64,000 nt of DNA, from the NCBI RefSeq assembly GCF_017848315.1, contig NZ_JAFKEC010000006.1, forward strand, positions 1 through 64,000, in the 5' to 3' direction. This DNA comes from Pseudomonas palmensis (GTDB taxonomy: Bacteria > Pseudomonadota > Gammaproteobacteria > Pseudomonadales > Pseudomonadaceae). The notes beneath the pieces are model-generated. The model was not told where the DNA came from. It worked only from the letters and a program-made list of their open reading frames with translations, and did not search any database. Below are positions 56,101-64,000 of this stretch, one piece after another. Position 1 is the stretch's first letter; each line of letters begins with the position of its first letter. A program made the position numbers and the translations under genes.

Positions 56101-56954
56101 CCGGCATGCGCACCCTTGAGCTGGGGCGCGTTGAGGCGCAGCGTCGCGGTCTGCAACTGGCCTTTGCCCCACCCTACCCAGGCCTCGCCACCGGCACGCA
56201 GTTCGCTGGCCGTGTACGGGCCCAGCAGCCGCGCCGGCACCCATTTGGCCCAGTCGCTCTGTGGCAGGCTGAGGTAGGCATCCACCGCACCGTCGCGCCA
56301 CTGGTCGGCGCGCACGCGGCTGCGCAGGCTCAGGCTCATCGGCTGGCCGTCGGGCAGGGTCAGGCGCGCATCCAGGCGCTGGCGCACGCTGCCGGTCTGC
56401 AGCCCGAGGCTCACATAGGTCAGGGTCATCGGCTCATGCGCGAACGGCTCCAGGGTCACCTGGCTGTCGAGCACCGACACCTTCGCCACCACCTGGCTGC
56501 GTTCGAGCAACTGCTGTACATCCAGTGGCTGATCGTCCTGCACCGGCAGACCCTTGAGGCTCCAGTGACCGTTTTCATCTTCGTGCAGGTTCAGTTGCAG
56601 GCCGCCCAGTTCGACCTGGGCCAGGCGGACCTGACGCTGCATCAGGCTGGCCCACAGGTCGGGCACCACCTTGACCTCGTCCAGGCGCAAGGCGCCGGCG
56701 CCTTCGCCCAGCTGCACGTCGCGTACGCGCAACACCGGCGCAAGGCCGCTCCAGCGGCCTTCCAGGGCACCGATATGCACCGGCATGCCCAGTGCGGCCT
56801 CGGCCTTCTGCTCCACCTCGGCGCGGTACTCGGCAACCAGTGGCACCAGCTCGCGGCCGAGGCTGACGTACAACGCCACCAGCACGGCAAGCAAGGCGCA
56901 CAGGCCAAGCCCCCAACGGGTCAAGATGCCCAGAACGCGGATCAGACGCTCCAT
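53139..56954 (-). CDS. yhdP: YhdP-family AsmA-like lipid transport protein
   Basis: Very long protein of 1271 residues with one N-terminal membrane segment (about 8-32) and a huge periplasmic part predicted as a long beta-groove, like TamB and YhdP, which carry phospholipid to the outer membrane. Repeated short strand motifs run throughout; a DUF3971-like region lies near the middle and an AsmA-like C terminus (residues about 1080-1260) at the end. It fits with the Mla genes in membrane lipid traffic. Last residues are basic (FEKSR). Confidence 0.93.
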   Translation of the reverse strand: MERLIRVLGILTRWGLGLCALLAVLVALYVSLGRELVPLVAEYRAEVEQKAEAALGMPVHIGALEGRWSGLAPVLRVRDVQLGEGAGALRLDEVKVVPDLWASLMQRQVRLAQVELGGLQLNLHEDENGHWSLKGLPVQDDQPLDVQQLLERSQVVAKVSVLDSQVTLEPFAHEPMTLTYVSLGLQTGSVRQRLDARLTLPDGQPMSLSLRSRVRADQWRDGAVDAYLSLPQSDWAKWVPARLLGPYTASELRAGGEAWVGWGKGQLQTATLRLNAPQLKGAHAGRKAVKVENLALNAWFRRSDKGFDVVLDSLAMSLGDTRWESHVQLRQSAATEPADEVWAIQADRLDLTPLTPLIQALAPLPEAGMAVVEGLKVTGGLRNVRLDVRPRAEGDQRLNFAANLDRVGFNAYHGAPAAGNVSGSISGDLGQGELRLDTDKFMLHLTPIFADPWHYLKANARLTWRLDSEGFTLVAPYLKVLGDEGRIAGDFLIRLLFDDAREDYMDLRVGLVDGDGRYTAKYLPEVLSPALDHWLRTAILKGAVDEGYFQYQGSLHHGATPESRSISLFFKVHDAELDFQPGWPHVSKVDGDVFIEDTGVRVKARSGQLLGTRVRNVDVNIPHVNEGEHTHLYLDGEFDGRLADGVKILQDAPIGTGPTFAGWEGEGPLQGKLKLDIPLEHGQQPKVLVDFSTEQARLKLSEPPLELSQLNGTFRFDFDKGLSGQNITARAFDKPISAQIFAEGQPGQLQTRIAAKGQIALKALTDWLKFTQPLPASGEIPYQLQVSVGSRENQLSIDSTLKGLKVDLPAPFGKAVSETRATQFKMNLQGPQQRFDVAYADVARLAYAAPAGKLGQGRGELLLGNGTAQLPAGQGLRVRGRLAQLDIEPWQKQFEQMAGDDPGGNARQVLNSVDVSIGQLKGFGQTLNQAVVRLDRGSNFWNLRLDSKEVIGTARLPDAKGAPIVINLPTLHLPPSDPADASAVDGPDPLADVDPRKIPAIDLSIGRLFLGDDLLGSVALKTRPTSKGVALNDLDLNLKGLAIDGTATWEGTPGRSDSWYKGRLEGKNLADVLTAWGFAPTVTSRDFRLDVDGRWQGSPAWVSLKHFSGNLDALLRKGQFVEVEGGAQALRVFGLLNFNSIGRRLRLDFSDLLDKGLSYDRVKGLLVASEGVYVTREPITLTGPSSNLELDGTLDMVRDRVDATLQVTLPVTNNLPLAALIVGAPAVGGALFLVDRLLGDRVARYASVHYRVEGPWKEPKISFIKPFEKSR

Positions 56955-57033
56955 GGCAAGGGCTCCCCGTGTGGTCCGTTAACTATGGCCCGGTACGCGC
57001 AGTTTTCCAGCGCAGGGTAGGTTTCAACGCGAG

Positions 57034-58491
57034 TCAGAGCAGCACCACATCGTATTGTTCCTGGGAATACATGGACTCCACCTGGAAGCGGATGGTTCGC
57101 CCGATGAATGCCTCCAGCTCCGCCACGTTGCCCGATTCCTCGTCGAGCAGGCGGTCCACCACCTTCTGGTTGGCCAGCACCCGGTAGCCTTCGGCCTGGT
57201 AGGCGCGGGCCTCGCGCAGGATCTCGCGGAAAATTTCGTAACAGATGGTCTCAGGGGTCTTCAGCTTGCCGCGGCCCTGGCAACTGGCGCATGGTTCGCA
57301 CAGCACCTGTTCAAGGCTTTCGCGGGTGCGCTTGCGGGTCATCTGCACCAGCCCCAGCTCGGTGATGCCGATGATGTTGGTCTTGGCGTGATCACGTTCC
57401 AGCTGTTTTTCCAGGGTACGCAGCACCTGGCGCTGGTGTTCTTCGTCTTCCATGTCGATGAAGTCGATGATGATGATGCCGCCGATGTTGCGCAGGCGCA
57501 GCTGGCGGGCAATCGCCGTGGCAGCCTCCAGGTTGGTCTTGAAGATGGTCTCTTCGAGGTTGCGGTGGCCGACGAAGGCCCCGGTGTTGACGTCGATGGT
57601 GGTCATCGCCTCGGCCGGGTCGACCACCAGGTAGCCACCGGACTTGAGCGGCACCTTGCGCTCCAGGGCACGCTGGATCTCGTCCTCGACGCCATACAGG
57701 TCGAAGATCGGCCGCTCCCCCGGGTAGTGCTCCAGGCGGTCGGCGATTTCCGGCATCAGCTCGGCGACGAACTGCGTGGTCTTCTGGAAGGTTTCCCGCG
57801 AATCGATGCGGATCTTCTCGATCTTGGGGTTGACCAGGTCGCGCAGGGTACGCAGGGCCAGGCCCAGGTCTTCGTAGATTTCGGTGGGTGCGCCAACGGT
57901 CTTGATCTGGGCGCCGATCTGGTCCCACAAGCGACGCAGGTAGCGGATGTCCATGACGATCTCGTCGGCGCCGGCGCCCTCGGCCGCGGTGCGCAGGATG
58001 AACCCGCCGGCGTCCTGGATGTTTTCCTGGGCGATGCAGTCGGTGACCACCTGCTTGAGCCGCTCGCGTTCGCCTTCGTCCTCGATCTTCAGCGAGATGC
58101 CCACATGGCTGGTACGCGGCATGTACACCAGATAGCGCGACGGGATCGACAGCTGGGTAGTCAGGCGTGCGCCCTTGGAGCCGATCGGGTCCTTGGTCAC
58201 CTGCACCACCAGGCTCTGGCCTTCGTGCACCAGGGCACTGATGGTCTCGACACTGGCGCCTTCGCGCTGGGAGATTTCCGAGGCGTGGATGAACGCCGCG
58301 CGCTCCAGGCCGATGTCGACGAACGCCGCCTGCATGCCGGGCAGCACCCGCACCACCTTGCCTTTGTAGATGTTGCCGACGATGCCCCGCCGCTGGGTGC
58401 GCTCGACGTGCACCTCCTGAAGAACACCGTTCTCCACCACCGCCACGCGTGATTCCATCGGCGTGATATTGATCAGAATCTCTTCACTCAT
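57034..58491 (-). CDS. rng: Ribonuclease G
   Basis: Endoribonuclease of 485 residues that matures 16S rRNA 5' ends and degrades mRNA. An S1 domain lies at about 37-125 (GNIYKGKVVRVLPGMQAAFVD). Catalytic Asp residues are in TIDVNTGAFVG and IIIDFIDMEDEEH, and the zinc-link motif is CEPCASCQGRG near 404-414. It lacks the long RNase E C-terminal arm, so it is RNase G. Located after maf, before yhdP, as in other Pseudomonas. Confidence 0.97.
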   Translation of the reverse strand: MSEEILINITPMESRVAVVENGVLQEVHVERTQRRGIVGNIYKGKVVRVLPGMQAAFVDIGLERAAFIHASEISQREGASVETISALVHEGQSLVVQVTKDPIGSKGARLTTQLSIPSRYLVYMPRTSHVGISLKIEDEGERERLKQVVTDCIAQENIQDAGGFILRTAAEGAGADEIVMDIRYLRRLWDQIGAQIKTVGAPTEIYEDLGLALRTLRDLVNPKIEKIRIDSRETFQKTTQFVAELMPEIADRLEHYPGERPIFDLYGVEDEIQRALERKVPLKSGGYLVVDPAEAMTTIDVNTGAFVGHRNLEETIFKTNLEAATAIARQLRLRNIGGIIIIDFIDMEDEEHQRQVLRTLEKQLERDHAKTNIIGITELGLVQMTRKRTRESLEQVLCEPCASCQGRGKLKTPETICYEIFREILREARAYQAEGYRVLANQKVVDRLLDEESGNVAELEAFIGRTIRFQVESMYSQEQYDVVLL

Positions 58492-58579
58492 GGCAGGCTC
58501 TCGTCAAAGGTCTTCAGCTAATGATGGATTGCCCGGCGGTCGCTGGCGAGCAATTAAAGGGGTACGGGCAGTTCCTCGC

Positions 58580-59185
58580 TCAACGGGGCGGCAGGCCTTG
58601 CCAGCAGGGAATGGCAAATTGCTCCAGCAGCTCGGCGGTTTCGCTCAACGGCAAGCCGACCACCGCCGAGTAGCTGCCCTGCAGCGCCTTGACGAAAATT
58701 GCCGCCAGGCCCTGAATCGCATAGCTGCCGGCCTTGTCCTGCGGCTCGCCGCTGGCCCAGTAGGCCAGGGCCTGTTCGGGGCTGATGGGGCGCAGGCTGA
58801 CGCGGCTGGCAACGTTCACGCTCAGGCAGCGCTCGCCATCGGTCACCGCCACTGCCGTCAGCACGTCGTGCTCGCGTCCGGACAATGCGGCCAGCATGGC
58901 CAGGGCGTCGGCCTGCCCCTGCGGCTTGCCGAGGATCTGCCCGTCGAGCACCACCGCAGTGTCGGCGCCCAGTACCGCCAGGTGCCCTTCCACGCCGCTG
59001 GCGCGCAACACCGCCAGGCCGGCAGCCGCCTTCTCGCGCGCCAGGCGCTCGACATAGGCGTCAGCCGGTTCGGCATCCAGAGGGGTTTCATCGATGCTGG
59101 CGGCCACCGGGGTGAACGGCACGCCGATCTGGGAGAGCAGCTCACGTCGGCGTGGCGAACCAGAGGCCAGGTACAGCGGGGTCAT
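58580..59185 (-). CDS. maf: Nucleoside triphosphate pyrophosphatase (Maf/YhdE)
   Basis: Maf-like house-cleaning enzyme of 201 residues removing pyrophosphate from dTTP/UTP-like or modified nucleotides. Start [20 protein letters not shown] has the SxSPRR phosphate-binding motif; the [19 protein letters not shown] motif carries the catalytic Asp. It is in the mreBCD-maf-rng order, the same as in E. coli (yhdE). The YhdE subgroup is suggested by the neighbourhood. Confidence 0.94.
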   Translation of the reverse strand: MTPLYLASGSPRRRELLSQIGVPFTPVAASIDETPLDAEPADAYVERLAREKAAAGLAVLRASGVEGHLAVLGADTAVVLDGQILGKPQGQADALAMLAALSGREHDVLTAVAVTDGERCLSVNVASRVSLRPISPEQALAYWASGEPQDKAGSYAIQGLAAIFVKALQGSYSAVVGLPLSETAELLEQFAIPCWQGLPPR

Positions 59186-59222
59186 GTGACGTCTCCGTGT
59201 CAGCGTCGGTGGGCAACGTGAA

Positions 59223-59711
59223 TCAGTTGATACTCAGGCGTCGGCGCAGGCCGCGCAAGGCGAAGCTGATCCAGGGCCACAGCAGCGCACTGATCACCGC
59301 CGGCCACACCAGCGCCAGGGTCGGCTGGCGGTTGCCGGTCAGGGCGCTGAGCCACAGCTGAACCAGCTGGGCCAGGCCGAAGATCACCAGAATCACCAGG
59401 CTCTGCTGCCACATGGGGAACATGCGCAGGCGCTGCTGCAGCGACAGCACCAGGAAGGTGATAAGCACCAGCACCAGGGCGTTCTGCCCCAGCAGCGTGC
59501 CGTACAGCACGTCCTCGGCAAGCCCCAGCACGAATGCGGTGGTCATGCCGACCTTGTGCGGCAGGTGCAGCGTCCAGAAGGCCAGCAGCAGGGCCAGCCA
59601 CAGCGGACGGAAAATCTCCATGAACGGCAGCGTGGGCCACACGCTCAGCAGCAGGCCGATCAGGAAGGTCAACCAGACCACCCAACCGTTGCGGCTACGG
59701 GTACTGCTCAT
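59223..59711 (-). CDS. mreD: Rod-shape protein MreD
   Basis: Inner-membrane protein of 162 residues with about five hydrophobic segments, part of the elongasome with MreB and MreC. Sequence such as [20 protein letters not shown] and the polar loops fit. Its ATG shares a base with the mreC stop. Precedes maf in the same direction. Confidence 0.95.
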   Translation of the reverse strand: MSSTRSRNGWVVWLTFLIGLLLSVWPTLPFMEIFRPLWLALLLAFWTLHLPHKVGMTTAFVLGLAEDVLYGTLLGQNALVLVLITFLVLSLQQRLRMFPMWQQSLVILVIFGLAQLVQLWLSALTGNRQPTLALVWPAVISALLWPWISFALRGLRRRLSIN

Positions 59712-60748
59712 CAGTGTCTCTCCCGAGAAGTGGCCGGTGCGGCTGCAGGGGCAGCGGGCGCGGCGGCAGGAGCAGGTGCAGGGGTTGGCGCAGGCGTGCC
59801 CGGCGCAGCGGGTGCGGCAGGTGCGCCCGGCGCGGCAGCCGGCATGCTGCCATCGATCGGGCTCTGCGCCTGGCGATCAGCCGCTTCCTGAGCCTGCGCA
59901 GCATCGGCGGCGCGCTGTTCGGGGGTACGGCTGTCGGAAAACACCAGCAGCATGTAGCGGCTGCGGTTGAGCGCCGCGGTCGGCACCGCCCGCACGATGG
60001 CGAACGGCTGCCCGGAGTCGTGGATCACCTCGCGCACCGTGGCCACCGGGTAGCCAGCCGGGAAGCGCTGGCCCAGGCCGGAACTGACCAGCAGGTCGCC
60101 TTCCTTGATGTCGGCGGTGTCGGCCACGTGGCGCAGTTCCAGGCGTTCGGGATTGCCGGTGCCACTGGCAATCGCGCGCAGGCCGTTGCGGTTGACCTGC
60201 ACCGGAATGCTGTGGGTGGTGTCGGTGAGCAGCAGCACCCGCGAGGTGTACGGCATCAGCTCGACCACCTGGCCCATCAGGCCACGGGCGTCGAGCACCG
60301 GCTGGCCCAGCACCACGCCGTCGCGTTCGCCCTTGTTGATCAGGATGCGGTGGGTAAAGGGGTTGGGGTCGACGCCGATCAGCTCGGCCACCTCGACCTT
60401 CTCGTTGACCAGTGCCGAGGAGTTGAGCAACTCGCGCAGGCGCACGTTCTGCTCGGTCAGGGCCGCCAGCTTCTGCAGGCGACCTTGCAGCAGCAAGGCT
60501 TCGGTCTTGAGTTTCTCGTTCTCGGCGATCAGCTCGGTGCGGCTGCCGAACTGGCTGGCCACGCCCTGCCACATGCGTTGCGGGAAGTCGCTGATGGTAT
60601 AGGAAGGCATCAGCACCAGCGCCATCTGGCTGCGCAGCGGCTTGAGCAAGGTAAAGCGGGCGTCCACCACCATCAGGGCGATAGACAGCACAACCAGCAC
60701 AAGCAGGTGCACGCCCAGCGAAGGGCCTTTGGCGAAAAGCGGTTTAAT
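59711..60748 (-). CDS. mreC: Rod-shape protein MreC (probable ATT start)
   Basis: Bitopic inner-membrane protein connecting MreB to the periplasmic wall machinery. From 60748 it is 345 residues: short basic N terminus, anchor at about 14-30, coiled coil (about 75-110, ENEKLKTEALLLQGRLQKLA), beta domains, then an Ala/Pro-rich tail (about 300-340). No ATG, GTG or TTG lies between the in-frame TGA and the GTG at 60712. An ATT at 60748 has AGGAG (60755-60759) six bases upstream, and the extra residues IKPLFAKGPSLG match the family N terminus. GTG 60712 would cut into the anchor. Confidence 0.85.
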   Translation of the reverse strand: MKPLFAKGPSLGVHLLVLVVLSIALMVVDARFTLLKPLRSQMALVLMPSYTISDFPQRMWQGVASQFGSRTELIAENEKLKTEALLLQGRLQKLAALTEQNVRLRELLNSSALVNEKVEVAELIGVDPNPFTHRILINKGERDGVVLGQPVLDARGLMGQVVELMPYTSRVLLLTDTTHSIPVQVNRNGLRAIASGTGNPERLELRHVADTADIKEGDLLVSSGLGQRFPAGYPVATVREVIHDSGQPFAIVRAVPTAALNRSRYMLLVFSDSRTPEQRAADAAQAQEAADRQAQSPIDGSMPAAAPGAPAAPAAPGTPAPTPAPAPAAAPAAPAAAPATSRERH

Positions 60749-60846
60749 AGGCCGCTCCTCGAAGATTCAGGGGGTCATTCATACGGCAACGCACCGGCCT
60801 GCTTGCAGGATGGATGGAAACGACGCCCACACGCGCCACCAGCACA

Positions 60847-60875
60847 TACAGGTAGCACTGTGGGCGCTACCTGTA
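60847..60875 (-). other. Hairpin between mreB and mreC
   Basis: Perfect 10-bp stem TACAGGTAGC / GCTACCTGTA with 9-base loop, 31 bp after the mreB stop. No U-run, so it may partly reduce transcription or stabilise the mreB part of the mRNA, giving more MreB than MreC and MreD. Confidence 0.6.
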
Positions 60876-60905
60876 AACCGGGGGACGGGGTGGGCGGTCA
60901 GCAAA

Positions 60906-61955
<1,050 letters not shown>

Positions 61956-61987
61956 CTAGGCAACGCGTGGGTAAAAAAGTGCGGCAA

Positions 61988-62016
61988 ACTCTAACAACGG
62001 CGGGGATTTTGGGCAA
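61988..62016 (-). promoter_or_regulatory. Likely sigma-70 promoter of mreB
   Basis: Read leftwards: TTGCCC (62011-62016), 17-bp spacer, TAGAGT (61988-61993); each hexamer matches at four of six positions. An inverted repeat GCCAAT-N7-ATTGGC lies at 62020-62038 just upstream. Confidence 0.5.
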
Positions 62017-62148
62017 GGCGCCAATATGTTAAATTGGCAGTTTTTCCGAGCAAGCCAGCACACAATCGCGGCCTTATGACCGTAAATCTGCCAGCATGTT
62101 CCTCATTCGCGGACCAATTCCGTTTTTTGTTTTCCCCTGGAGATCCCC

Positions 62149-62436
62149 ATGGCGCTTGAACGCTGCGACGTGGAAAAGATCGCTCACCTGGCCCGCCTGG
62201 GCCTCAATGAAGCCGATCTTCCGCGCACTACCGATGCCTTGAACAGTATTCTGGGTTTGGTCGACCAGATGCAAGCGGTCGACACCACTGGCATCGAGCC
62301 ACTGGCCCACCCCCTTGAAGCCCGTCAGCGCCTGCGTGCCGACGTGGTAACAGAAAGTAACCAGAGAGACAGCTACCAGGCCATCGCCCCGGCGACCGAA
62401 AGCGGCCTGTACCTGGTTCCTAAAGTCATCGAGTAA
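62149..62436 (+). CDS. gatC: Glutamyl/aspartyl-tRNA amidotransferase subunit C
   Basis: Small 95-residue subunit that wraps around GatA and stabilises GatCAB, which converts Glu-tRNA-Gln or Asp-tRNA-Asn to the amide form. The N terminus [19 protein letters not shown] and the [18 protein letters not shown] region are typical. First gene of gatCAB with CTGGAG before the ATG; gatA follows by 16 bp. Pseudomonas commonly uses GatCAB for Asn-tRNA. Confidence 0.96.
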   Translation: MALERCDVEKIAHLARLGLNEADLPRTTDALNSILGLVDQMQAVDTTGIEPLAHPLEARQRLRADVVTESNQRDSYQAIAPATESGLYLVPKVIE

Positions 62437-62452
62437 GGGAATAGAGCCTGCC

Positions 62453-63904
62453 ATGCATCAACTGACCCTGGCCGAGATCGCCCGCGGACTCGCCGACAAA
62501 GCCTTTTCTGCCGAAGAGCTGACCCGCACGCTGCTGGCGCGCATCCAGCAGCTCGACCCGCAAATCAACAGTTTCATCAGCGTCACCGAAGACCTGGCCC
62601 TGGACCAGGCGCGTGCCGCCGACGCCCGCCGTGCTGGCGGTGAAACCGGCGCCCTGCTGGGCGCCCCCATCGCCCACAAGGACCTGTTCTGCACCCAGGG
62701 CGTGCGCACCAGCTGCGGCTCGAAGATGCTCGACAACTTCGTCTCGCCGTATGACGCCACCGTGGTCAGCAAGCTGGCCGAGGCCGGCATGGTCACCCTG
62801 GGCAAGACCAACATGGACGAGTTCGCCATGGGTTCGGCCAACGAATCCAGCCACTACGGCGCGGTGAAGAACCCGTGGAACCTCGAACACGTGCCGGGCG
62901 GTTCGTCCGGCGGTTCGGCCGCCGCCGTGGCCGCGCGCCTGCTGCCGGCCACCACCGGCACCGACACCGGCGGTTCGATCCGCCAGCCGGCGGCGCTGAC
63001 CAACCTCACCGGCCTCAAGCCGACCTACGGTCGCGTGTCGCGCTGGGGCATGATTGCCTACGCCTCCAGCCTCGACCAGGGTGGCCCGCTGGCGCGTACC
63101 GCCGAAGACTGCGCGCTGCTGCTGCAGGCCATGGCCGGTTTTGACGCCAAGGACTCCACCAGCATCGACGAACCGGTGCCCGACTACAGCGCCCCGCTCA
63201 ACGCCTCGCTGCAGGGCCTGCGCATCGGCCTGCCGAAGGAGTACTTCGGTGCCGGCCTGGACCCGCGCATCGCCGACCTGATCCAGGCCAGCGTCAAGGA
63301 GCTGGAAAAGCTCGGCGCGGTGGTCAAGCAGATCAGCCTGCCGAACATGCAGCACGCGATCCCTGCGTACTACGTCATCGCCCCGGCCGAAGCCTCGTCC
63401 AACCTCTCGCGTTTCGACGGCGTGCGCTTCGGATACCGCTGCGAAGACCCCAAGGACCTCACCGACCTGTACAAGCGTTCGCGCGGTGAAGGCTTCGGCC
63501 CCGAGGTGCAGCGGCGCATCATGGTCGGCGCCTACGCGCTGTCGGCCGGCTACTACGATGCCTACTACCTGCAGGCGCAGAAGATCCGCCGCCTGATCAA
63601 GAACGACTTCATGGCCGCCTTCGAAGAGGTCGACGTGATTCTCGGCCCGACCACGCCCAACCCGGCCTGGAAGCTTGGCGCCAAGAACAGCGACCCGGTC
63701 GCCGCCTACCTGGAAGACGTCTACACCATCACCGCCAACCTCGCCGGCCTGCCAGGCCTGTCGATGCCGGCCGGTTTTGTCGACGGCCTGCCGGTCGGCG
63801 TGCAACTGCTGGCCCCGTATTTCCAGGAAGGCCGCCTGCTCAACGTCGCGCACCGCTATCAGCAAGTGACTGATTGGCACACCCGCGCACCTACCGGCTT
63901 CTGA
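62453..63904 (+). CDS. gatA: Glutamyl/aspartyl-tRNA amidotransferase subunit A
   Basis: Amidase subunit of 483 residues that releases ammonia from glutamine. The amidase-signature triad is complete: Lys in [14 protein letters not shown] (about residue 78), cis-Ser in [14 protein letters not shown] and nucleophile Ser in [13 protein letters not shown]. Start ATG 62453. Length is standard. Confidence 0.97.
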
Positions 63905-63915
63905 GGGACAGACAC

Positions 63916-64000
63916 ATGCAATGGGAAGTTGTGATCGGGCTGGAAATTCATACCCAGCTCGCCACCCAGTCGAAGATTTTCTCCGGCAGCGCCACCACGT
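63916..64000 (+). CDS. gatB: Glutamyl/aspartyl-tRNA amidotransferase subunit B (5' part only)
   Basis: Only the first 28 codons are in the window ([20 protein letters not shown] and following residues), which match the conserved GatB N terminus, [11 protein letters not shown]. It starts 11 bp after gatA with GAGGGACA upstream, completing gatCAB. GatB binds the mischarged tRNA and activates it with ATP. Confidence 0.95.

Noticed and set aside
53208..57020. Open frame of 1270 codons on the plus strand opposite yhdP
   Set aside because: It mirrors the high-GC codon pattern of yhdP in the opposite strand, is rich in His/Gln/Arg/Ala, has no domain and no ribosome-binding site. Shadow of the real gene.
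62020..62038. GCCAAT-N7-ATTGGC followed by T-run as a terminator
   Set aside because: It lies in the divergent mreB/gatC region where no upstream transcript needs ending, and the stem is only 6 bp; more likely a regulator site or chance.

Overview
The window reads as chromosomal core DNA of a fluorescent Pseudomonas of the P. putida group. I base this on the high GC content with strong GC3 bias, the gene neighbourhoods (arcDABC; rpoN-hpf-ptsN-rapZ-ptsO; mlaFEDCB; fagA-fumC-orf-sodA; mreBCD-maf-rng), the protein sequences themselves, and two families of Pseudomonas-type REP palindromes between genes. I see no prophage, insertion sequence, CRISPR array, rRNA or tRNA. Gene density is very high.

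Layout. 1-6963: a leftward arcD-like antiporter gene cut by the window edge, a shared promoter region with an ANR-type box, then the arginine deiminase operon arcD-arcA-arcB-arcC and a small DUF5064-like gene. 7101-14753: a TyrR-like sigma-54 activator (GcsR type), three 18-bp operators, a -24/-12 promoter and a glycine-to-pyruvate operon gcvH-gcvP-sdaA-gcvT. 15094-24900: cold-shock protein, RDD membrane protein, lptGF (leftward), pepA-holC-small orf-valS and rlmF. 24973-29522: HU protein, nucleoid protein NdpA, a GIY-YIG protein, an NTF2-like protein, and a GntR regulator with an MFS transporter. 29653-37578 (leftward): mlaFEDCB, a terminator, then ibaG-murA-hisG-hisD-hisC. 37835-44852 (rightward): kdsD-kdsC-lptC-lptA-lptB, rpoN-hpf-ptsN-rapZ-ptsO. 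44868-48647 (leftward): the Fur-type operon fagA-fumC-TPR-like orf-sodA-zip. 48817-61943 (mostly leftward): pmbA, darP (rightward), then mreB-mreC-mreD-maf-rng-yhdP-nitrilase-tldD. 62149-64000: gatC-gatA-gatB (cut by the edge).

How it fits together. Several genes serve the cell envelope: LPS assembly (kdsD/C, lptA/B/C/F/G), asymmetric lipid transport (mla, yhdP), murein precursor synthesis (murA) and cell shape (mreBCD). The rpoN cluster joins sigma-54 to the nitrogen PTS (ptsN, ptsO, rapZ), and the sigma-54-dependent glycine operon about 30 kb away shows its product at work. The arc operon provides anaerobic ATP from arginine, and the fumC/sodA operon swaps iron-dependent enzymes for iron-independent ones.

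I find no undescribed defence or biosynthetic system here. The best signals are regulatory and structural: the complete GcsR-type sigma-54 circuit, the inverted pair of arcD paralogues around the ANR promoter, an apparent ATT start codon for mreC, and unexplained small genes in well-defined operons.
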